Assembly: GCA_002687255.1 (NCBI GenBank)
Contig: NYZR01000017.1
Coordinates: 1-7,686 of the forward strand
DNA from: Candidatus Pacearchaeota archaeon
GTDB lineage: Archaea > Nanobdellota > Nanobdellia > Pacearchaeales > GW2011-AR1
Direction: 5' to 3'
Length of the DNA stretch: 7,686 nucleotides
Below, in pieces: positions 1-3,844 of the stretch. Below the pieces are notes generated by a model. That model was not told the origin of the DNA. It was given only the letters and a program-made list of their open reading frames with translations, and made no database searches. The translations under genes were made by a program, and so were the position numbers. Numbering within the stretch: the first letter of the stretch is position 1; every line of letters starts with the position of its first letter.

Positions 1-88
1 CCTGCAACACTTTCTTCTGCGCAAACACCTGATTCTTCACAGCCGCAGAAAAAATCGAATCAACCGAATCCTTGTCTTCATCACCCAT
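1..88 (-). CDS. N-terminal fragment of a gene running off the left edge, possibly Orc1/Cdc6 initiator
   Basis: Reading leftwards from an ATG at 88, an open frame continues to the window edge and gives 29 codons: MGDEDKDSVD, then SIFSAAVKNQ, then VFAQKKVLQ. Only this acidic lead and the start of the next element are visible, so the family call is tentative. The order acidic leader, then [IV]F..(K)VL resembles the start of archaeal Orc1/Cdc6 proteins, where such a segment precedes the conserved Y.P..L.HR region and the AAA+ ATPase domain. The context fits: two origin-recognition-box-like repeats lie directly upstream, and archaeal cdc6 genes commonly sit beside their origins. A TATA-like octamer (TTTATATA, 118-111) lies about 26 nt before the ATG, with no Shine-Dalgarno sequence, which supports this start. 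No catalytic motif is inside the window. It could instead be an unrelated hypothetical gene. The coding call is fairly safe; the Orc1/Cdc6 identity is about even odds. Confidence 0.5.
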   Translation of the reverse strand, partial: MGDEDKDSVDSIFSAAVKNQVFAQKKVLQ

Positions 89-110
89 GCCCACCTCGAA
101 CCGCCCCAAC

Positions 111-118
111 TATATAAA
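111..118 (-). promoter_or_regulatory. TATA box of the left-edge gene
   Basis: The minus strand reads TTTATATA, centred 26.5 nt before the ATG at 88. This is within 1 nt of the spacing found for every other gene here, so a leaderless mRNA is likely. The first origin-box-like repeat (134-153) starts 16 bp upstream of the octamer. A protein bound there would sit next to the TBP/TFB site, so initiator binding could feed back on this promoter (inference). Confidence 0.6.
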
Positions 119-133
119 CATACTGCAACTGCA

Positions 134-153
134 ACCCTCATTTCCACTCGAAC
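134..153 (-). promoter_or_regulatory. Origin-recognition-box-like repeat, copy 1
   Basis: The minus strand reads GTTCGAGTGGAAATGAGGGT. It shares the 16-mer GAGTGGAAATGAGGGT exactly with copy 2, 59 bp away. As I recall it, the archaeal ORB/mini-ORB core is roughly TTCCAGTGGAAACGAAGGGG. The match covers TTC, AGTGGAAA, GA and GGG, with one or two bases missing from the G-tract arm. Exact duplication beside a possible cdc6 start makes an Orc1/Cdc6 binding site the best explanation. Binding is inferred. Confidence 0.55.
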
Positions 154-192
154 AAGGAAGAAAAATGACTCCAAACCAAAAGAATCACTGAC

Positions 193-212
193 ACCCTCAT
201 TTCCACTCCAGA
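193..212 (-). promoter_or_regulatory. Origin-recognition-box-like repeat, copy 2
   Basis: The minus strand reads TCTGGAGTGGAAATGAGGGT. The 16-mer GAGTGGAAATGAGGGT (193-208) is identical to copy 1 and in the same orientation; the flanking bases differ. This means the 16-mer itself is the conserved unit, as expected for a protein-binding site rather than a recent duplication of the whole segment. Both copies lie on the gene-proximal side of the AT-rich tract. Confidence 0.55.
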
Positions 213-225
213 AGAAAAAATGAAA

Positions 226-282
226 TGTGAATCACCCCACGCTGAAGCGAGGGGCGTCCTCCGCCCCTCCGAGGTGTTCACA
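226..282. other. Three-way-junction-like hairpin element in the intergenic region
   Basis: An outer stem pairs 226-236 with 273-282 (TGTGAATCACC against GGTGTTCACA, with T232 bulged). Inside it are CGC-TGAA-GCG (240-249) and a perfect 7-bp stem AGGGGCG/CGCCCCT (250-256 with 262-268, 5-nt loop). It is much more GC-rich than its surroundings. It may encode a structured RNA, act as a DNA cruciform near the origin, or be a mobile palindromic repeat. The strand cannot be decided, because paired stems are nearly symmetric and no convincing promoter was found on either side. Confidence 0.45.
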
Positions 283-285
283 CCA

Positions 286-340
286 GAGATTTGAGCTTGC
301 ACACGAGCTAAAGCAAGGAGGTTGCGCAATCTCAAATCTC
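286..340. repeat. 17-bp inverted repeat with 21-nt loop
   Basis: The left arm (286-302, GAGATTTGAGCTTGCAC) and right arm (324-340, GCGCAATCTCAAATCTC) are complementary at 15 of 17 positions. The outer 10 bp are perfect. The loop is 303-323. The element follows the junction-like element by 3 nt, so the two probably form one structured unit. It is not followed by a T-run, so it is not an obvious terminator. Confidence 0.6.
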
Positions 341-463
341 GCTGTCTCAAACCGATAAAAACCAGAAAAGAAGGAATTAACCGAACAAATAAAAAGAAAT
401 CAAACACTTGTAAACATAACTATCTAAATCTCATCCCAACACCACCTTTCCATCATATCCTTT

Positions 464-537
464 CCAATATATACATTATAATATATATGTTATTATCTAT
501 ATACTATACTATACTATACAAATATTTATAAAACAAA
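464..537. other. Very AT-rich tract with (ATACT)n, candidate DNA unwinding element
   Basis: The tract contains ATATATAC, TATAATATATATG and three tandem ATACT units (501-515) followed by ATAC, then AAATATTTATAAAAC. G and C are almost absent. It lies between the left ORB-like pair and the weaker right-hand site. Such tracts are where origins melt, so a duplex-unwinding role is the most economical reading. AT-rich intergenic DNA is also common without that role. Confidence 0.4.
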
Positions 538-583
538 ACAAAACAACAACACTCATTCCCCTTATTTTTAAACATTCTCCCAC

Positions 584-604
584 TTCCAAACGAAATCAAA
601 GGGT
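584..604 (+). promoter_or_regulatory. Weak origin-box-like site in opposite orientation
   Basis: The plus strand reads TTCCAAACG then AAATCAAAGGGT. Against the remembered ORB pattern TTCC..., GAAA..., (A)GGGGT it keeps TTCCA, GAAA and GGGT but loses the central AGTG block. It faces the opposite way from the left pair across the AT-rich tract, as flanking ORBs often do. The match is degenerate and could be chance. Confidence 0.25.
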
Positions 605-686
605 CAGAGTCATCTTCCCAAAAAAGACATTTCTAACAAAAAACAATATTAACAAAAAACAACAATATCTTCGTTCCACACAAATC

Positions 687-694
687 TTTAAATA
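687..694 (+). promoter_or_regulatory. TATA box of the PRC-barrel gene
   Basis: TTTAAATA is centred 25.5 nt before the ATG at 716. The bases between contain no Shine-Dalgarno-like sequence, so transcription probably starts at or next to the A of the ATG. Confidence 0.75.
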
Positions 695-715
695 TCTCCC
701 CTTCTCTTTGCACTC

Positions 716-976
716 ATGCCTTTAGAAAAAAAGCCATCCAAAGAAATAATCGGCCGACTCGTAGTAACGAAAGAAGGAAAAAGATTAGGCATGGTCAAGG
801 ATCTAACATTCGAAACCCGAACAGGAGAACTCATCCAAATCATACTTAAGGACGCAACGCCATACACCAAAAACCTCAACCTAGAACTCTCCGACAACAA
901 AGAAGTCCTAATCCCTTACAACACAATCATCGCCATCGGCGACTTTGTCGTAGTCAATGAAGAAGATTTAATGTAA
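716..976 (+). CDS. Small PRC-barrel domain protein
   Basis: This 86-aa protein is essentially one PRC-barrel, a small beta-barrel named after the photosynthetic reaction centre H subunit and also found in RNA-processing (RimM-like) and many archaeal stand-alone proteins. The signature is clear: IIGRLVVTKEGKRLGMVKDL (residues 11-30), then FETRTGEL, a variable middle (about 45-62), and the closing strand pair VLIPYNTIIAIGDFVVVNEE (64-83). The length is normal for archaeal stand-alone members. No signal peptide or membrane segment is visible, so it should be cytoplasmic. Archaeal PRC-barrel proteins usually act as protein-protein adaptors; haloarchaeal CdpB proteins of this fold link SepF to the division machinery. 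Whether this copy does so is unknown. The ATG is placed exactly by the TATA box, and the gene appears monocistronic. The family call is strong; the function is open. Confidence 0.9.
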   Translation: MPLEKKPSKEIIGRLVVTKEGKRLGMVKDLTFETRTGELIQIILKDATPYTKNLNLELSDNKEVLIPYNTIIAIGDFVVVNEEDLM

Positions 977-1025
977 TGAAACCAACAGACTTTAACAAAA
1001 AACGAGCCATTCCGGAAGATCACCA

Positions 1026-1095
1026 ACACACCACAAGAACAACAAAACTAAAAGAAAACCACACACTACAACATCAACAAAACTAAAAGAAAACA
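1026..1095 (+). repeat. 35-bp tandem duplication upstream of the 144-aa gene
   Basis: Copy 1 (1026-1060) and copy 2 (1061-1095) abut directly and agree at 31 of 35 positions. The 20-mer CAACAAAACTAAAAGAAAAC is perfect in both (1040-1059 and 1075-1094). Both copies are A/C-rich with no dyad symmetry. They end 11 bp before the TATA box of the following gene, so they may carry a repeated regulatory site or be a slippage product. There are only two copies, with no intervening spacer, so this is not a CRISPR. Confidence 0.8.
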
Positions 1096-1106
1096 AGACC
1101 GACACA

Positions 1107-1114
1107 TTTTAATA
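1107..1114 (+). promoter_or_regulatory. TATA box of the 144-aa gene
   Basis: TTTTAATA is centred 25.5 nt before the ATG at 1136. The stretch between has no Shine-Dalgarno sequence. The 35-bp tandem repeat ends just upstream, where an activator or the BRE element would lie. Confidence 0.7.
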
Positions 1115-1135
1115 CCCTTCTCACCCAACAACAAC

Positions 1136-1570
1136 ATGAACGTTATAGGATTCAACTTCACCAAAATCGAAGCATCTCGATCGCAAGAGTTCAAACCGGG
1201 ATTCACCATCACCACAGACATCGAGTTCACAGATGTCAGAGAACACGCACTCGACGTGCTCAAGGATGGACAGGCAATGATCGTTTCATTTCTCTACAGA
1301 ATTAACTACAAAGACAAAAAGAAAGACATAGCCACGGTTTACTTCGAAGGCGACATCACACTCTCAGTAAGCAAAGAAGAAGCAAAAGACATCACCAAGC
1401 AATGGAAAAAACGAAAATTACCAAATTCATTCAAGATACCTTTCTTCAACCTCATTCTCAAAAAGTGCACACCAAAAGCCCTCATCATCGAAGAAGACAT
1501 CGGCATCCCCAACCACCTCCCTCTCCCCAAGATCGGGCCCGGCCAAGCCCCACAAGAAGACGAAGAATAA
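1136..1570 (+). CDS. Conserved-looking archaeal hypothetical protein (144 aa)
   Basis: No enzyme motif is recognised. The layout resembles a short archaeal family that I associate from memory with DPANN genomes. It has a beta-strand-rich N-terminus starting NVIGFNFTKIEASR, a middle region of paired strands (roughly 25-85), a basic segment KQWKKRKLPNSFKIPFFN (about 88-105), a lone Cys in LILKKCTPKALIIEEDIGIP, and a Pro-rich end LPLPKIGPGQAP with a DEEE-type acidic tail. Alternating strands followed by a terminal helix invite comparison with SecB-like chaperone folds, but this is only a guess. No signal peptide or transmembrane helix is visible. The start is fixed by the TATA box. The gene converges on the 101-aa gene with a 12-bp gap. 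Coding status is high; function is unknown. Confidence 0.85.
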   Translation: MNVIGFNFTKIEASRSQEFKPGFTITTDIEFTDVREHALDVLKDGQAMIVSFLYRINYKDKKKDIATVYFEGDITLSVSKEEAKDITKQWKKRKLPNSFKIPFFNLILKKCTPKALIIEEDIGIPNHLPLPKIGPGQAPQEDEE

Positions 1571-1582
1571 AAATCTAAAGAA

Positions 1583-1888
1583 TTAATTAGAAGAAAAGCC
1601 TAAACTTCTTCGATAATCATCAAGATCTTTGTGTGCATCAACTTCTAAAATACTCAAAATTTCATCAGAAATAGCGGAAGCATAAATTGAATTAATGGTT
1701 GCTGCCCATCTCTCATCAATACCTGAAGCACGAGAAGTTGCCAATTCTGAGCCTCTTGCAACTGCTGCATCTAAGTCTTCACAAGTCTTTCCTTTCTTAT
1801 AACGAGCAAAAACGGGAAAATCAGCGTCATCTATTCCACGAAGCCAAATCCTCATAGCAAACCAATAATGATGCGGACACCCCACCAT
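1583..1888 (-). CDS. Unrecognised small protein (101 aa)
   Basis: The product is not recognised. It begins MVGCPHHYWFAMRIWLRGID, with one Cys, two His and several aromatics, followed by an acidic alpha-helical-looking remainder. The segment DLDAAVARGSELATSRASGI (38-57) has the same spacing of D-L, G, L, R and G-[IV] as residues 59-78 of the 171-aa protein two genes upstream, followed in both by W-A. The two may be distantly related. The ATG at 1888 is chosen because a TATA box lies exactly 25.5 nt upstream; the internal Met at residue 12 has no such support. It is transcribed from its own promoter although the genes upstream on the same strand are close. No membrane segment is clear. It is probably lineage-restricted. 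Confidence 0.75.
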   Translation of the reverse strand: MVGCPHHYWFAMRIWLRGIDDADFPVFARYKKGKTCEDLDAAVARGSELATSRASGIDERWAATINSIYASAISDEILSILEVDAHKDLDDYRRSLGFSSN

Positions 1889-1909
1889 ACCTAAAAAGGA
1901 GAATCAATT

Positions 1910-1917
1910 TTTATAAA
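1910..1917 (-). promoter_or_regulatory. TATA box of the 101-aa gene
   Basis: A palindromic TTTATAAA is centred 25.5 nt before the ATG at 1888 and lies within the gap after the stop of the 136-aa gene. The spacer has no Shine-Dalgarno sequence. Confidence 0.75.
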
Positions 1918-1942
1918 TCTTTCTAGAACCATCCATTACAAA

Positions 1943-2353
1943 TCAGCCCTCTTCAACATAAGGTCTCTCAAGAGAATCAACCCAATCAGCCGTAGCACCC
2001 CAACCAATCTCATTTCTTAAATAAGAACCAATCTTTTCTCGACCGAATTCCATGACCCTAGTATCTGCGAAATAAAAGACACGATTATGTGACGGATACA
2101 CAAGGGCATGTTCCCGCCCCCCAAAAGAAATCGGAGCGGCAAGCGCAAATCCAGGTTGTTCAATAAATACAGACATGTTATCGACCTCCTCAAGCTGTCC
2201 TAAGGAAAACCTATCACCATCTTCAATACTCCTCAAAATCGTCCTAACCAAAACAAGCTCTCCAGGCGCAGCAGGATGCTCGGAAAAATAATCTCTCCAT
2301 ACACCCGTCCTCCGTTCCCTATCATCTTGAATCCAATCCTCATCATTACCCAT
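1943..2353 (-). CDS. Unrecognised acidic small protein (136 aa), possible paralogue of the next gene upstream
   Basis: The product is not recognised. It is acidic and has no Cys. It starts MGNDEDWIQDDRERRTGVWR and has a helical-looking N-terminal half. A beta-rich second half contains FALAAPISFGGREHALVY (about 69-86) and FYFADTRVM. The C-terminal piece VM-x5-KIGSYL (100-112) matches VM-x5-RIGTYL (154-166) of the adjacent 171-aa protein with identical spacing. Both are preceded by G-[GD]-R-E about 20 residues earlier. This suggests a shared C-terminal domain from an old duplication. The ATG at 2353 is supported by a TATA octamer at the standard distance. No signal peptide or membrane helix is seen. 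Function is unknown; coding status is well supported by the promoter and the intact frame. Confidence 0.75.
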   Translation of the reverse strand: MGNDEDWIQDDRERRTGVWRDYFSEHPAAPGELVLVRTILRSIEDGDRFSLGQLEEVDNMSVFIEQPGFALAAPISFGGREHALVYPSHNRVFYFADTRVMEFGREKIGSYLRNEIGWGATADWVDSLERPYVEEG

Positions 2354-2374
2354 AATATTCTAACAAAAAGACTC

Positions 2375-2382
2375 TTATTAAA
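2375..2382 (-). promoter_or_regulatory. TATA box of the 136-aa gene
   Basis: The minus strand reads TTTAATAA, centred 25.5 nt before the ATG at 2353. No Shine-Dalgarno sequence lies between. The upstream gene stops at 2466, so this 112-bp gap carries an independent promoter. Confidence 0.7.
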
Positions 2383-2465
2383 GATACATATACTACAAAA
2401 CACACATCACAAATCCCCCAACCGCCTTCCACCACAAAAGAGAGGCCTCAGAAGACGAAGAATAA

Positions 2466-2981
2466 TCAAATAAACCCACTATTCAAATAAGTCCCGATCC
2501 TCTTAAGATTTTCAGCCATAACACCCTCATCCATAACCTCACATTCTGGATCTATCACAACAGTCCCAAGACTCAACCGAACCACTTCTCGATCACCCCA
2601 CTCTTTCGCATGCTCGGGAGTTAAATTATAGGCTTTCATTTCATAAATACCTGGAGTTCGCACAGTGAGACCACACCCCATTTCCCTCTCTTCAAACAAC
2701 ACATAGGCGTGCCTCCAAGGTGTTGCCCAATCATGCGTTTTCCGACACACACCAATATCTCGAATACCACAAAGTTTCCTCCCTAATTCTATTCCTTCTT
2801 CCAAATCCTTCCCAAACCAATTAGAAACATACTTTCCCCCAGGTCTGTTTTTCTTAGCATATTTTTGCAACCATCCATAAACATCACCCCCAAACAACCA
2901 CATCTCACTATCTCTCCCTAGTGGAATGTGGGGCAGCGGAACTTCTTCGATAATTGGCAGTTCATCAACAAGAACAGGCAT
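2466..2981 (-). CDS. Unrecognised soluble protein (171 aa)
   Basis: No known family is recognised. It begins MPVLVDELPIIEEVPLPHIP. A Trp/Gly-rich region follows (WLFGGDVYGWLQKYAKK, 28-44), then NRPGGKYVSNWFGKDLEEGI. Three Cys (71, 79, 103) and His 83 and 91 are clustered in LCGIRDIGVCRKTHDW and MGCGL, which could bind a metal but form no standard CxxC pair. The C-terminal motif VM-x5-RIGTYL (154-166) is shared with the 136-aa neighbour. Residues 59-78 share spaced residues with the 101-aa protein. The three adjacent minus-strand genes may therefore be divergent relatives. The start at 2981 is fixed by a TATA box. No export signal is seen. Coding status is solid; function is unknown. Confidence 0.8.
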   Translation of the reverse strand: MPVLVDELPIIEEVPLPHIPLGRDSEMWLFGGDVYGWLQKYAKKNRPGGKYVSNWFGKDLEEGIELGRKLCGIRDIGVCRKTHDWATPWRHAYVLFEEREMGCGLTVRTPGIYEMKAYNLTPEHAKEWGDREVVRLSLGTVVIDPECEVMDEGVMAENLKRIGTYLNSGFI

Positions 2982-3002
2982 AGAAGACGATAAGAAAGAT
3001 AT

Positions 3003-3010
3003 TATTTAAA
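3003..3010 (-). promoter_or_regulatory. TATA box of the 171-aa gene
   Basis: The minus strand reads TTTAAATA, centred 25.5 nt before the ATG at 2981. It starts 11 bp after the stop of the phosphoesterase gene, so this gene has its own promoter despite the short gap. Confidence 0.75.
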
Positions 3011-3020
3011 TTCTATCTCT

Positions 3021-3794
3021 TCACAATCCCCCCAACCGCCCCATCTCCCTAACTTCCCCATCATCCCCAACCACCCACACCAAAAAGCTCTCCAGATCAA
3101 AATCCCAAGCCAATCCTAAATCCCACTCCCGAGCATCAGAACCAACATTCGCCGGACTAAAACTCGGCAGCACAATCACCCGCCGCCCCTCAAAAGAACC
3201 ATCCAAAAAGCACGGAAACTTCTCTTCCTTCACATCATCCTTCAAAACAATCGCAGGATGTCCATGCCCCATGACCCAAGTATTGCAATCTTCAATACCA
3301 ACAACAGTCTTGTCACCATGCACAAAACACACATCACCCACACGATACGACACAACAGTTTCCACACCCATGAAATCCAACAACACATCATGATTGCCCT
3401 TAACAACGACAATCTTCTCACACCACTTCTTCAAAAACCCAACCAATTTCCCAAACTCTTCCCGCTCCGACGGCAAAATAGCACCAAAAACTTGCTTCAC
3501 ATCTCCCAACAACACAACCGTATCCACAAGTCGATCTTGAGTATCCGCACCTTTAGGGTGCGGCTTCTTCGACTTGGTGACGTCCAAGGAACTTGCCTCC
3601 TTGGCGTCAACCTTCTCGATCTCCTCAAACACATCCTCCAAAGAACCAATCATATCTCCCAACAAATCCATCGGCACTCCTTTCCCCGCCCGCCGAGCCG
3701 CCTCCGCAAAACCAAGATGTAAATCGCCAACAGCTAAGACTCTTAAACCATCTTCTTCAACCAACAAGGTCTTCCCAATAAATGAAATATTCAT
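3021..3794 (-). CDS. SbcD/Mre11-related metallophosphoesterase, archaeal type
   Basis: This 257-aa calcineurin-fold phosphoesterase resembles the archaeal SbcD-related group. Its metal ligands appear in order: GDLHLG (D24, H26), LLGDVKQ (D98), KGNHD (N134, H135), VHGD (H159) and GHGHP (H177, H179), with PSFSPANVGSD downstream. Such enzymes use two metal ions to cleave phosphodiesters; the natural substrate of this group is not established to my knowledge. In many bacteria and archaea a homologue is found beside Lhr, and an Lhr gene lies two genes away here. Two oddities stand out. Residues about 62-88 (DAKEASSLDVTKSKKPHPKG and on) widen the gap between the first two motifs and are encoded by two hairpins. 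The usual GD.KH is GDVKQ here. The frame is open upstream to 3938, but the start is set at 3794 because a TATA box lies 25.5 nt upstream and the extension would overlap the divergent gene. Confidence 0.9.
   Translation of the reverse strand: MNISFIGKTLLVEEDGLRVLAVGDLHLGFAEAARRAGKGVPMDLLGDMIGSLEDVFEEIEKVDAKEASSLDVTKSKKPHPKGADTQDRLVDTVVLLGDVKQVFGAILPSEREEFGKLVGFLKKWCEKIVVVKGNHDVLLDFMGVETVVSYRVGDVCFVHGDKTVVGIEDCNTWVMGHGHPAIVLKDDVKEEKFPCFLDGSFEGRRVIVLPSFSPANVGSDAREWDLGLAWDFDLESFLVWVVGDDGEVREMGRLGGL
3545..3609. repeat. Double palindrome inside the phosphoesterase gene
   Basis: Two adjacent hairpins lie within the coding sequence. CCGCACC/GGTGCGG (3545-3551 with 3557-3563, 5-nt loop) is perfect. 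TGACG-t-CCAAGGA/TCCTTGGCGTCA (3578-3590 with 3598-3609, 7-nt loop) pairs 12 bp with one bulged T. Read on the minus strand, the segment encodes a charged, Lys/Asp/Ser/Pro-rich stretch that lies between two conserved motifs. This looks like an in-frame palindromic insertion of the kind known in some bacterial genes. Homology to a repeat family cannot be tested from one copy. Confidence 0.6.
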
Positions 3795-3815
3795 AAAAAA
3801 TTCAACCACAGTAGA

Positions 3816-3823
3816 TTTATAAA
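3816..3823. promoter_or_regulatory. Palindromic TATA box shared by divergent genes
   Basis: TTTATAAA is its own reverse complement. Its centre (3819.5) is 25.5 nt from the A of the plus-strand ATG (3845) and 25.5 nt from the A of the minus-strand ATG (3794). Both flanks are purine-rich when read toward their own gene (AGTAGA for plus, GATTGG for minus), so each could serve as a BRE. One TBP site can therefore drive two leaderless transcripts, and they would probably compete for it. Confidence 0.75.
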
Positions 3824-3844
3824 CCAATCTTTCATACAAAAAAC

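Larger units (their letters stand above)
89..715. other. Non-coding intergenic region, candidate chromosomal replication origin
   Basis: No credible gene lies here. The open frames crossing it lack a TATA element at the spacing all the real genes use. From left to right it holds a TATA box and two ORB-like repeats facing the left gene, a GC-rich hairpin element (226-340), an A-rich stretch, a very AT-rich tract with short tandem repeats (about 464-537), a weak oppositely oriented ORB-like site (584-604), and the TATA box of the next gene. Initiator sites around an easily melted tract next to an initiator-like gene is the usual arrangement of archaeal origins. Origin function is inferred from this layout only. 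Confidence 0.5.

Noticed and set aside
226..340. tRNA, box C/D or H/ACA RNA identity for the hairpin element
   Set aside because: No tRNA T-loop or acceptor geometry, no clear RUGAUGA/CUGA box pair, and no ACA at the correct offset after a hairpin. It is left as an unclassified structure.
286..340. Transcription terminator reading of the 17-bp inverted repeat
   Set aside because: No T-run follows on either strand, no gene ends nearby, and archaeal termination relies mainly on T-tracts.
138..407. 89-residue minus-strand open frame across the hairpin element
   Set aside because: It starts with GTG, has no TATA at the spacing all the other genes use, overlaps both ORB-like repeats and strong inverted repeats, and looks like translated structured DNA.
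322..531. 69-residue plus-strand open frame in the AT-rich tract
   Set aside because: It has low-complexity Ile/Tyr-rich content from AT repeats and no TATA box about 26 nt upstream of its start.
1026..1095. CRISPR-like repeat
   Set aside because: There are only two directly abutting copies, with no spacers, no further repeats and no cas genes in the window.
3258..3722. Plus-strand open frames opposite the phosphoesterase, and similar ones opposite the helicase (5105-6895)
   Set aside because: They are antisense shadows favoured by the C/A-rich strand. They are His/Pro/Gln-rich without domains, while the minus strand carries complete conserved motifs.
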